NCBI GenBank assembly: GCA_016840095.1
Contig: JAEOSZ010000047.1
Location: 1-43,524 of the forward strand
Reading direction: 5' to 3'
Source: Candidatus Heimdallarchaeota archaeon
Lineage (GTDB): Archaea > Asgardarchaeota > Heimdallarchaeia > Heimdallarchaeales > Heimdallarchaeaceae
DNA length: 43,524 nt
The notes beneath the pieces were generated by a model. That model saw only the letters and a list, made by a program, of their open reading frames with translations. It was not told the origin of the DNA and did no database searches. Positions 24,266 to 32,131 of the stretch are shown piece by piece; position 1 is the stretch's first letter; the number at the start of each line of letters is the position of its first letter. The position numbers were made by a program, and so were the translations under genes.

Positions 24266-25531
24266 CTAGTATGATTCTTTTAGTTGATCTAACCATCTGG
24301 TTTGCACTTCTTGGCAATTAGGACATTTTTGATGATTATCTAACCACATTATCATGTGTAATTTGTGAGCATAAACTCCGCAGCATGGTGTTTGAACTAT
24401 ATCTTCTTTTTCTGAAGCATGAAGTGCCAACCTACAAATCATACAATATGGTCTAGGATTTCCACATGATGTACATTCAGTATCTTCAAAGCTTAATTTT
24501 TCACCACAACTAAGACACTTTAATTCTTCAACATCTAAAATCCCTATATCAATTCTTAATAGCTCAGAAGAGAGTTTCTTAACTAAATTTAGGTAGTTTT
24601 CTAAATTATCAATATCTGTTATATTTCCAGTTATATATTTCTTGTCAATCATTAAATGATCAATGAACTCATAATTCTCTTCTAATATCTGCTTAAATTC
24701 TTCTTTTGCTAGAATTCCTTCTTTGACAATTGAGAAACTGCTAATAACAGCAAATTTGTTCTCTTTTTCAAGTTCACTTTTGTGAAGAGTTAAGGAAAAT
24801 GGTTGGTATTTATTGAGAATTCCCTCTACAATAATCTTTTTATCAGATACTATGTTTAGAACTACTCCTGTAATAAAAGCAAACTTTCCTTCTTTTGGGA
24901 ATTCAAAAATGAGATTTATTTTTGCTTCGTCATAGGTAAGTTGGATATTCTTACCACCTAATTCAATTATTTTTTGTCTAGTATTCCCAAGAAATTGAAG
25001 AGTTTTCTTATCAAAAACTTGTTCTAGACTAGGATTATATCCAGAAGTTCTTACTTCTGCTGCACTTGATAAGAAATCTGCAAATCTACTAATTGCTGGG
25101 AAATCATTAAACGCTCCTCCAATTTTTCCATAATATTTCCTCTTTCTTACATCATCATCATGCATAATTTCAGCTGTACTAATCAGAACACTTACAGGCT
25201 GTCCATGGTCAGCTACAGGTCCTATATCTACAAATCCAGGGCTTGTATATCTAGATTGATCTTTATGAATAGAACGTGGAACTTGATGACTATCTCCTAC
25301 TCTTAAAAGTTTGTCGACTTCTTCTTTGGCACTTTTATTAGCAGATCTCCTTGATATAATAATTAAAGCAGGTAAAGATACGACTATTATCACTTCAACT
25401 ACTATAGCATAATATAGGTCAGGTATAGCTAAAAATATTATTACTGTTAAAACAATTAATAACACTGTTGCACTAATTTCCAATAGTCTTGATGTAAAGA
25501 ATTCTTTTATTCTATTAGCCCCATTCTTCAT
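24266..25531 (-). CDS. Two-TM membrane protein with zinc ribbon and RING-H2-like finger
   Basis: A 421-residue protein. Two adjacent hydrophobic helices (about 16-36 and 40-60) anchor the N-terminus. A linker leads to a domain (about 176-325) shared with the downstream gene's product, followed by two zinc modules. First is a zinc ribbon, C339/C342 and C353/C356. Second is a RING-like finger, C363-x2-C366, C383-C384-G, H389-x2-H392, W396-L and C403-P-x-C406. The spacing from the H/C pair through Trp-Leu to Cys-Pro-x-Cys is identical to eukaryotic RING-H2 fingers; the fourth ligand position is Val, but an extra Cys (383) precedes it. RING fingers recruit ubiquitin E2 enzymes, and Asgard archaea have ubiquitin systems, so a membrane E3-like role is possible; no E2 or ubiquitin gene is in this window. 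Confidence 0.6.
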   Translation of the reverse strand: MKNGANRIKEFFTSRLLEISATVLLIVLTVIIFLAIPDLYYAIVVEVIIVVSLPALIIISRRSANKSAKEEVDKLLRVGDSHQVPRSIHKDQSRYTSPGFVDIGPVADHGQPVSVLISTAEIMHDDDVRKRKYYGKIGGAFNDFPAISRFADFLSSAAEVRTSGYNPSLEQVFDKKTLQFLGNTRQKIIELGGKNIQLTYDEAKINLIFEFPKEGKFAFITGVVLNIVSDKKIIVEGILNKYQPFSLTLHKSELEKENKFAVISSFSIVKEGILAKEEFKQILEENYEFIDHLMIDKKYITGNITDIDNLENYLNLVKKLSSELLRIDIGILDVEELKCLSCGEKLSFEDTECTSCGNPRPYCMICRLALHASEKEDIVQTPCCGVYAHKLHMIMWLDNHQKCPNCQEVQTRWLDQLKESY

Positions 25532-25571
25532 TCTTGAGCTATATTAGGAATAATCTTCTATATATAAGCTC

Positions 25572-26387
25572 TCATTCAAAGGAACCTTGAGTAACATGCT
25601 GTTGACTCAGATATTCTACAGCAAGCTCATATTGATGAGGTTTATCAACATCCATAGCTACTTCTGCAAATGGAACAGTTAGACTCTTCCCTTTCAAACC
25701 CAAAGCTCTAGCAAAGATTTTTTCAGCTTGTTTCAAGGAGAGTTTTCCCCTCATAGCTTGAATTGATCTGAAAGGGGAGAGAAAGAAAGCTATCAAGAAG
25801 AAGTTCTTGCGTTTCTCTTGTATTTTTTGTAATTTTTTCTTCCATTTAGAAAATTTATGAGCTCTAAATAAATATAAATCTCCGGCACATATTCTGTTCT
25901 TCTTAAAATTGTAAAAGGATCTACCTGAACCTGGGAAAGTTTCATCCATCACTTCTTTGGTTACAATAGACTGTACAAAATCTGCATCAAGTTTAAGTGC
26001 ATTTTCTATGAAATGATCTACTGCAGTCGGTTTGATTGTTGGAATATCTCCACTTGCTACCGCAACATATTCAGGAGGTCCTCCTTCATTGCTAATAAAC
26101 CATTGATTCCAAGCTTCAAGCTTTTCTGTAATTTTACTTTCTGGTGGAAATGGGATATATATCACATCATCATCTGGAAATTGCTCTTTTTTCATTCCCA
26201 CAACGAATATTCTTCTAACAAATTTGCTCTTTTTTAATGCGCCAATTACCCATTCTAGCATAGGTTTACCACAAATTGGCAAAAGAGCTTTCAGAGGGAT
26301 TCTTTTCTTCTTACTCAGTTTGAAAAGATCAATATCATGTTTAGATCTGCCAACAAGTACAAGTGTATCGGTAGCCTTGCCCCCCAT
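25572..26387 (-). CDS. MobA/CobY-like nucleotidyltransferase
   Basis: A 271-residue NTP-transferase-fold protein. The family's KALLPICGKPMLEWVI segment (about residues 32-47) binds the base and sugar, ASGDIPTIKPTAVDHFI (about 111-127) holds the metal-binding Asp, and VAMDVDKPHQYELA near the C-terminus carries the second acidic metal site. The usual Gly-rich loop before Lys (L-A-G-G-x-G-x-R) is replaced by LVLVGRSKHDIDLF, so the nucleotide phosphate grip is altered. A basic, hydrophobic insertion (about 185-215, FFLIAFFLSPF) is unusual. Family members attach NMP to cofactors or sugar phosphates; the substrate is unknown. A box A-like TATTTATTAA lies about 27 bases before the ATG. Divergent from the PLP enzyme gene. 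Confidence 0.68.
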   Translation of the reverse strand: MGGKATDTLVLVGRSKHDIDLFKLSKKKRIPLKALLPICGKPMLEWVIGALKKSKFVRRIFVVGMKKEQFPDDDVIYIPFPPESKITEKLEAWNQWFISNEGGPPEYVAVASGDIPTIKPTAVDHFIENALKLDADFVQSIVTKEVMDETFPGSGRSFYNFKKNRICAGDLYLFRAHKFSKWKKKLQKIQEKRKNFFLIAFFLSPFRSIQAMRGKLSLKQAEKIFARALGLKGKSLTVPFAEVAMDVDKPHQYELAVEYLSQQHVTQGSFE

Positions 26388-26473
26388 AGGTCGCTTAATT
26401 TTGAAGATGTTAATAAATACTCAGTCGCAACGAAAGATGAAAAGTTTAAAAATTACATTTATCTCATTTGATT

Positions 26474-27670
26474 ATGGCAAAAAAGCAGAAAAGAGATTTC
26501 AATTTTGACACTCTTTGTGTTCATGCTGGACATGATGTATTAGAAACCAATACTATAACTCCCCCAATTTACCAAAGCGTTGCATATCCATTTGAAAGTG
26601 CGGAATATGCAGCTAAATTATTCCGTTATGAGATTGAAGGTTTCATGTATGGGAGAATGGATAATCCAACAAATAAGATGTTTGAAGATAGGTTAGCAGC
26701 TGTTGAACATACAGAGAAAGCCCTTGCAACATCTTCAGGAATGTCAGCAATATTTATTGCTTGTCTACAATTACTCAAAAAGGGTGACGGATTTCTTACT
26801 GCAGGTAAAATATATGGAGGAACAAGCAAACTCTTTTCAGAAACTCTTCCGAAAATGGGTTTTGAACCAATCTTTGTGATGGATCCATCAAACATGGATA
26901 ATTGGTCAGAAGCGATAAGTGAAAAAACTAAATTCTTGTATGTTGAATCTCCTTCCAATCCTAATTTATTTGTAGCTGATATCCCTGCGCTAGCAAAATT
27001 AGCTCATGAAAATAACCTTCCTTTGTTAGTAGATAATACTGTTGCATCTCCCGCTCTTCAACAGCCTGTTAAATTAGGCGCTGACATCATTATTCATTCA
27101 GCAACAAAATATCTGAGTGGTAATTCTTCTTGCATATCAGGAGTTATAGCTGGTTCTGCTGATTATATTGATGAGATAAGAGAAAAGGATTATCGTAATA
27201 TTGGTCCTTCAATAAGTCCATTCAATAGTTGGTTACTATTACTTGGAATGGAAACTTTAAGTCTAAGAATGAAAAAACATAGTGAAAATGCATTAGCATT
27301 TGCTGAATATTTAGAAGACCATCCTAAAGTAGAATCAGTACATTATCCTGGTCTTAAGAGTCATCCTCAACATGAACTAGCGAAAAAACAACTTAGTGGA
27401 TTCAGTTCCTTGCTTTCTTTTGTAACAAAAGGAGAGTTAGAAGATGCGAAGAATGTAATTGATGCATTTGATCTAATAATTCACACAGGACATCTAGGAA
27501 CAACTAAGACATTAGCTACTCATCCTGCTTTCACAACTCATCAACAGCTTACTCAAGAAGAAAGATTAGCTCTAGGAATCCCAGATACAATGATAAGAAT
27601 GTCCATAGGTTTAGAGGATATCAATGATTTAATTGAAGATGTTGATGAAGCTCTCTCCAAAATACGATGA
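26474..27670 (+). CDS. Cys/Met metabolism PLP-dependent enzyme (transsulfuration family)
   Basis: A 398-residue fold-type I PLP enzyme of the cystathionine gamma-synthase / O-acetylhomoserine sulfhydrylase / methionine gamma-lyase family. PLP-binding signatures are MYGRMDNPTNKMFEDRLAA, TSSGMSAIF, VDNTVASP and the Schiff-base lysine in IHSATKYLSGNSS. The substrate-loop MSIGLEDINDLIEDV completes the C-terminal domain. Motifs do not decide between sulfhydrylation and gamma-elimination; peptide-using archaea often have the lyase form. ATG 26474 is preferred over the TTG at 26468, because a box A-like GTTTAAAAAT (about 26443-26452) puts transcription start at or near that ATG. It is divergent from the nucleotidyltransferase. 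Confidence 0.9.
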   Translation: MAKKQKRDFNFDTLCVHAGHDVLETNTITPPIYQSVAYPFESAEYAAKLFRYEIEGFMYGRMDNPTNKMFEDRLAAVEHTEKALATSSGMSAIFIACLQLLKKGDGFLTAGKIYGGTSKLFSETLPKMGFEPIFVMDPSNMDNWSEAISEKTKFLYVESPSNPNLFVADIPALAKLAHENNLPLLVDNTVASPALQQPVKLGADIIIHSATKYLSGNSSCISGVIAGSADYIDEIREKDYRNIGPSISPFNSWLLLLGMETLSLRMKKHSENALAFAEYLEDHPKVESVHYPGLKSHPQHELAKKQLSGFSSLLSFVTKGELEDAKNVIDAFDLIIHTGHLGTTKTLATHPAFTTHQQLTQEERLALGIPDTMIRMSIGLEDINDLIEDVDEALSKIR

Positions 27671-27685
27671 AGAGAATGGTGAAAA

Positions 27686-28738
27686 TTATGTCTCACCATT
27701 CCATGAAGTAATGAACTCTTTTAGTACTTTGTAGAGATTTTCAAACACCTCTAAAGATGCAATTTCATATCCATGACTATTTTTCCTTACATGACCAAAT
27801 GTTGCTAGTTGATCTGCAAAACCTGTTAATCCAACTGAACTTGCATCACTAGCAGCTCCGCTGAAAATTGCCCTTTGAAGTTCTATTCCTATAGAACTAG
27901 CAGTTGCTGAGAGAGCATCTATTAACCCTTCACTATAAAATTGTCTTCTATCTCTTAACCAAATACCAGGACGTTCATCTAATTCTAATGGTGAGTGTGA
28001 AGCTAAAGGACTACCATCCACTGCAATGAAGTAGGTTGGCTTAATTTTCTGTGCAAGGGTTCTAGCTCCAAAACAGCTTGTTTCTTCCTGAACAGTAAAA
28101 GCTATGATTAAGTCTAACTTTGGTTTTATTCCTTCTTCCTTAATGGCTTTGAGTAATCTTAGAAGAGCAACAGCCCCCATTCTATCATCAAAAGTCCAAG
28201 CAGCTATAAGCGGATTTGTATCATCTCCTAAGATATGAGGACCACACTCTCCACGCAATGGAAGAATTCTTGTTCCAATTATGATTCCAAATTCATCTAA
28301 CTTTTCAGGAGAAAAACCCGTAACAATGTCAACTTCTTCCCATTTTAATTGGGATTCCGACTTCTTGCCGTGACCAGATCCCATAGAAATAATTCCTGTA
28401 ATGCTTTTATTTTTACCAAATATTTCCACTGGTCGTTCTCCATACTTCCATGGAAGGCTACCTCCCACACGTTCAACTTTAAGGGATCCGTCTGAATTAA
28501 TTTTTGAAACCATCAATCCTATCTCATCTATATGAGCTGCTAAACAGCATGAAATATCTGACCGTTCTCCTTGAATTTTTACGAACAGATTACCAGTATG
28601 ATCTTTCTCAGGTGCAAATCCCATTGATTGTATTTTTTGAGAAATGAAATCAGCAATTTTTTCTTCCTTACCAGAAGGAGCAGGAATTATTAACAATTCC
28701 GAGAATAGTGAAATTATTTCTTCTTGATAGTCTTGCAT
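27686..28738 (-). CDS. M42-family aminopeptidase (glutamyl/deblocking aminopeptidase)
   Basis: A 350-residue cobalt/zinc aminopeptidase, of the type that assembles into tetrahedral (TET) dodecamers and trims peptides after the proteasome. Metal ligands and catalytic residues are in place: AAHIDEIG, TFDDRMG, the QEET pair, VDGS and the final FGHVRKNSHGYE histidine. The frame continues to 28789, adding a hydrophobic 17-residue stretch, but a box A-like TAAATATTTTA (about 28760-28770) sits 25-30 bases before the ATG at 28738, making that the likely leaderless start and the extra residues unlikely. The PDZ-like lid domain of the family is about 70-170. Together with the M20 pair and oligopeptidase B it supports a peptide-degrading lifestyle. 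Confidence 0.88.
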   Translation of the reverse strand: MQDYQEEIISLFSELLIIPAPSGKEEKIADFISQKIQSMGFAPEKDHTGNLFVKIQGERSDISCCLAAHIDEIGLMVSKINSDGSLKVERVGGSLPWKYGERPVEIFGKNKSITGIISMGSGHGKKSESQLKWEEVDIVTGFSPEKLDEFGIIIGTRILPLRGECGPHILGDDTNPLIAAWTFDDRMGAVALLRLLKAIKEEGIKPKLDLIIAFTVQEETSCFGARTLAQKIKPTYFIAVDGSPLASHSPLELDERPGIWLRDRRQFYSEGLIDALSATASSIGIELQRAIFSGAASDASSVGLTGFADQLATFGHVRKNSHGYEIASLEVFENLYKVLKEFITSWNGET

Positions 28739-28809
28739 ATTTCGAGATGAAACTAGATTTATTAAAATATTTAGGAAAAGAATAAACAATAAAAAAAGAG
28801 GGGAGAAAA

Positions 28810-29391
28810 TTAGAAATCAAAAGCGTTGATTTCATCTAATGTGTTGTAAGTGTTTTCAACAGCTTGTCGAACTTGTTCCTCGGTTTTAGCTCCAGTACAA
28901 ACAAGGTTACCGGATTGGAACAATAGAAGCACAGTTTTAGGTTCAGCAAGCCTGTAAATTAAACCTGGAAATTGCTCTGGTTCATACATAGAATGTTCTA
29001 ACCATAATGCAGCTAATTCAAGATTTATTGTTCTATGATTGAAATGACCAGATGCTACAATGTTTTGAACAATTATTTCTGGTTCTTCAGTTATCTTTGT
29101 TCCTACAGTTCTAAGGATCTTAATCATTTGCTGAACTCCCTCATGAACCATCTGAGTTGATTTAGCACCAGTTAAAACTAGCTTTCCAGAGCTGAAAACA
29201 AGACTTGAAATCTTAGGTTTCTTTATTTTCAATATAAGTCCTGGGAAGGTTTCTGGATTATAACTGACAAATAAATCGTCATCATCGATGAGTGTTTGAT
29301 AAGCTGTAACTAAATCAATTGTGGTAAAAAGATTGATACTTGCTACAACGTTTTGGATCACAATACCATAATCTATTCCTTTTGGTGTCAT
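28810..29391 (-). CDS. tbp: TATA-box binding protein
   Basis: A 193-residue archaeal TBP, the platform of the preinitiation complex with TFB. Two homologous saddle halves are clear: repeat 1 (about 10-97) with YNPETFPGLILKI, SSLVFSSGKLVLTGAK, and repeat 2 (about 103-187) with YEPEQFPGLIYRL, VLLLFQSGNLVCTGAK. The paired F-P-G-L-I segments carry the phenylalanines that wedge into the minor groove. A short acidic C-terminal tail (EINAFDF) is typical of archaeal TBPs. Its promoter has a near-ideal box A (29408-29417) about 25 bases before the ATG, so the message is leaderless and could be self-regulated. Confidence 0.96.
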   Translation of the reverse strand: MTPKGIDYGIVIQNVVASINLFTTIDLVTAYQTLIDDDDLFVSYNPETFPGLILKIKKPKISSLVFSSGKLVLTGAKSTQMVHEGVQQMIKILRTVGTKITEEPEIIVQNIVASGHFNHRTINLELAALWLEHSMYEPEQFPGLIYRLAEPKTVLLLFQSGNLVCTGAKTEEQVRQAVENTYNTLDEINAFDF

Positions 29392-29407
29392 TTTATCCTA
29401 ACAATCC

Positions 29408-29417
29408 TTTATATATT
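29408..29417 (-). promoter_or_regulatory. TBP gene promoter (box A)
   Basis: AATATATAAA on the minus strand, followed by GG. Its centre is about 22-25 bases upstream of the ATG at 29391, giving a leaderless message. Confidence 0.55.
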
Positions 29418-29501
29418 GAGGCAACTAATTAACATCTATTTAAAAAGCTTTTTATCATAAGTTTTCTGGAAACCATTTCTGTAGCATCTAGGTGGCTTTT
29501 G

Positions 29502-29525
29502 CAAGGCTTTTAGAGAAAAACCTTG
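29502..29525. other. Hairpin-forming inverted repeat between MTA phosphorylase and TBP genes
   Basis: On the minus strand CAAGGTTTTT and AAAAGCCTTG pair over ten positions (one G-U wobble) around a CTCT tetraloop. It lies 30 bases after the MTA phosphorylase stop. A T-rich stretch precedes rather than follows it on that strand, which argues against a classical terminator. On the plus strand, a box A-like TATTTAAAAAG (29438-29448) could start a short RNA ending at this hairpin. Confidence 0.35.
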
Positions 29526-29554
29526 TTTATAGAGTATTTAAAGGGTTTTTTAAA

Positions 29555-30346
29555 CTACCCCTTGCAATCACATTTAATATCCAATTCAGTTTGAGTTACA
29601 ATATTTTTCATGATTTCTTTGATCGTATCTGTTTTTTCTTTGAAAAGTTCTACGACTTCTTCGTGAGTGATTTTTTCTTGTATCCCTGCACCATAATTTG
29701 TAATAAGACATAGAGTTGAATAACACATTTTCAACTCTCTTGCTAGAATTGCTTCAGGAACAGTAGTCATTCCTACAACTGTTCCACCCATTTTTTGGAA
29801 CATAGTTATTTCTGCTGGTGTTTCAAACCTTGGACCATCTGTACAGACATGCACACCCTTTGTATGCACCATTTCCCCAATATCTTCAACTGCTTTTATG
29901 TACTGTGCCCTCAATTTAGGACAATAGGGATTTGTATAATCTAGATGTACAACACCTTGTCTAGAAGATCCATCTGCAAAATTGATTTTTGTAGTTCCAT
30001 CGAAGAAAGTTAAAGGTCGATGCTTAGTCATATCAATTATTTGGTCAGGAATAACAAAATCTCCTGGATTAAGGCTAGTATCTATTGAACCTACAGCATT
30101 TGTAGCAAAAATTCTGGAAACCCCTACTTCGTGAAGTGCGTAAATGTTTGCTCTATAATTGATTAGATGTGGAGGAACAGAATGTTTAGGTCCATGTCTG
30201 GGTAAGAAATAGATGTCGTATGTTTTATGTTTGGCTTTAGTTAAATTGTCTACTTTCCCATATGGCGTTTTTATTGAAACTTTCTGTGATTTCTTAAATA
30301 ATCCATAAACTCCTGATCCACCTATAATAGCTATTTTGCTTTGCAT
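29555..30346 (-). CDS. mtnP: S-methyl-5'-thioadenosine phosphorylase (MTAP/PNP family)
   Basis: A 263-residue trimeric-type nucleoside phosphorylase. It splits 5'-methylthioadenosine (from polyamine and SAM use) into adenine and methylthioribose 1-phosphate. Motifs: phosphate-loop GGSGVYGL, LPRHGPKHSVPPHLINYRAN (phosphate and ribose binding), FATNAVGSID, and the base-binding GMTTVPEAILARELKMCY followed by CLITNYGAGI. All are typical of MTAP rather than purine nucleoside phosphorylases with a different base-site motif, though some archaeal enzymes of this group act on inosine/guanosine. A box A-like CTTTTAACTAA near 30376 gives a leaderless start. Confidence 0.9.
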   Translation of the reverse strand: MQSKIAIIGGSGVYGLFKKSQKVSIKTPYGKVDNLTKAKHKTYDIYFLPRHGPKHSVPPHLINYRANIYALHEVGVSRIFATNAVGSIDTSLNPGDFVIPDQIIDMTKHRPLTFFDGTTKINFADGSSRQGVVHLDYTNPYCPKLRAQYIKAVEDIGEMVHTKGVHVCTDGPRFETPAEITMFQKMGGTVVGMTTVPEAILARELKMCYSTLCLITNYGAGIQEKITHEEVVELFKEKTDTIKEIMKNIVTQTELDIKCDCKG

Positions 30347-30406
30347 TGACTATAAATGCATCATTAGTTAAAAGAGTTTTTCGGCTGAGATGGGCCCAAA
30401 AAGAAA

Positions 30407-32131
30407 CTAATTAAGAGAAACTTCTACTTTATCAATAGATTTCCACTTAACTTCGCAACCTATATGCTGACATATTGCTATTAATGCTTCTTTGAAGTCA
30501 GGAAATTGGACTTTTAAGTCTAATAATGAAGAAGTTTTAACTTCCTGCATATGTTCTTGAACCCTTTCAAAAACTATTGAATGAACTAAACCATAACTAG
30601 CTAAGAAAATTAAATCAAATTCCTGTAGAATCGCTATAACTTCCGTGGAAGCGAGAATTTTATTTGTTTCTTCTGTTGAATATGCATTGAATCTATTATT
30701 TAATTCATTTAGAGTTATACTTGTTCTATTCTCATTAATTTCTCTCCCAATTTCAGTTACTATTGCTTTGAAAACAGGTAGTCTCTCCTCAAAGTCTGAA
30801 TAATGCTGTTCTAATAATCTACTAAGTTCACTATTTGGTATAGTTGTTCCTGTATAGAAAATGTGATTGATTTTTCTCTTTTCTTGAAAATGGGGTTTTA
30901 GATTTTCATCAATCAAGTAGATAATTGGTATATTTACTCTATCTAATTCTTCCATCTGTTTCTTTTTCTTCAGTATATACTTATCAGTATAGAAACCAAC
31001 AATTTCCAAATAGATTGTATTGCTTCCTCTTTGAAGTAGAAAATCAGGAACATACATTTTCTTTCCAATAATTATCGCTTCAGGTTCAGGGATTGCCTTC
31101 CAACCATGATAGTTTCTCCAGGATTTAAGAAATTGATTCTCTACTTTTGAATCTACTTCTGGTCTGTATTTTACAACTTCTTCTTCTTCATCTGTTTTGA
31201 AAGTAGGAAGTAAAGGTAATCTTGAAGAATCAAGTGAAAATAACGCTTTTCTATTTCTTGGTTTAACTACTGCATTAATCTGAAATGAAATTTCTTCTCT
31301 CAAAAGAACTCGCAAAATATAAGTAGCAACATTTGAAATATTCTTACCCCATTTTCCTTGTTCTGTGTAAAGCTCTAATGGTGGATGAATAGTAATTCTG
31401 TAACCATCTTCTTCCAGATTGATATCAGTAAAAACATAATTCTTTTTCGAGAGATAGACAAGTTTCTTGGCTAAATATCCAGGTAATTTTTTTATTGTCA
31501 TCTGAAAATCTATTGAAAAACACAAAATGGTTTCAACAGTGTCATAGTTATAGAATCTGATTAATTCAATTGGGTCTGCAGTCTCATTTTTAAGAAGTAC
31601 TCTCTCAGAATCTATGTCTGCGTATATGAGTTCATCCAAGGAAGCTTCAGGTATTCCCAAATCATCTTCGAATTTTTTAACAACTTCATCTCTTATCTCT
31701 GAAGTAACAAAACCTCCAAGTTTTTTGTTAACCATTCCATATAATTTGGAACGAAACTGAGCTGGTATCATGTTTGCGAATTCACTAGTACTAGATACAC
31801 TTTCAGAAATAAAGGATGAAATATCACTAAAAGTCTTTTTAGGTTCATCTGATTTTGTGATTCCAAGAATATCATCTACAGATTTGGATGAGAAAGAATA
31901 GTATCTTGATGAAGATACATTGAGCGACTTGATTATTTTGAAAGATGGAAAGAAATCTTCTACAATTTCAAAGAGCACATCAGATTTCTTCTTACCTAAG
32001 TTATTTTCAAGGAATTGAATATATGCAAGTGTTTTATTTTTGTCCTCAGTTTGTAGGAAGAATGGAACAAATACTGCATTGTTGCCTGATCCCTTGATTT
32101 CAAACTCAATATCTGACAATGCTATTCTCAT
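30407..32131 (-). CDS. bax1: Bax1-type nuclease (DUF790), partner of XPB
   Basis: A 574-residue protein encoded directly downstream of XPB with stop and start sharing one base (TAATG), the archaeal XPB-Bax1 arrangement. The C-terminal third has the Bax1 nuclease core: VPDFLL, then TIYLEIVGFYTDKYILKKKK, a PD-(D/E)xK-like acidic/lysine constellation with the family's G-F-x-x-x-Y-x-x-K-K signature. The N-terminal half matches the DUF790 region that contacts XPB and DNA. Bax1 is a structure-specific endonuclease that cuts at the fork opened by XPB in archaeal nucleotide excision repair. Length is a little above the usual 400-500 residues. No frameshift seen. Confidence 0.85.
   Translation of the reverse strand: MRIALSDIEFEIKGSGNNAVFVPFFLQTEDKNKTLAYIQFLENNLGKKKSDVLFEIVEDFFPSFKIIKSLNVSSSRYYSFSSKSVDDILGITKSDEPKKTFSDISSFISESVSSTSEFANMIPAQFRSKLYGMVNKKLGGFVTSEIRDEVVKKFEDDLGIPEASLDELIYADIDSERVLLKNETADPIELIRFYNYDTVETILCFSIDFQMTIKKLPGYLAKKLVYLSKKNYVFTDINLEEDGYRITIHPPLELYTEQGKWGKNISNVATYILRVLLREEISFQINAVVKPRNRKALFSLDSSRLPLLPTFKTDEEEEVVKYRPEVDSKVENQFLKSWRNYHGWKAIPEPEAIIIGKKMYVPDFLLQRGSNTIYLEIVGFYTDKYILKKKKQMEELDRVNIPIIYLIDENLKPHFQEKRKINHIFYTGTTIPNSELSRLLEQHYSDFEERLPVFKAIVTEIGREINENRTSITLNELNNRFNAYSTEETNKILASTEVIAILQEFDLIFLASYGLVHSIVFERVQEHMQEVKTSSLLDLKVQFPDFKEALIAICQHIGCEVKWKSIDKVEVSLN

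Noticed and set aside
29502..29525. Intrinsic terminator of mtnP
   Set aside because: No T run follows the hairpin on the minus strand; kept instead as an unexplained inverted repeat.
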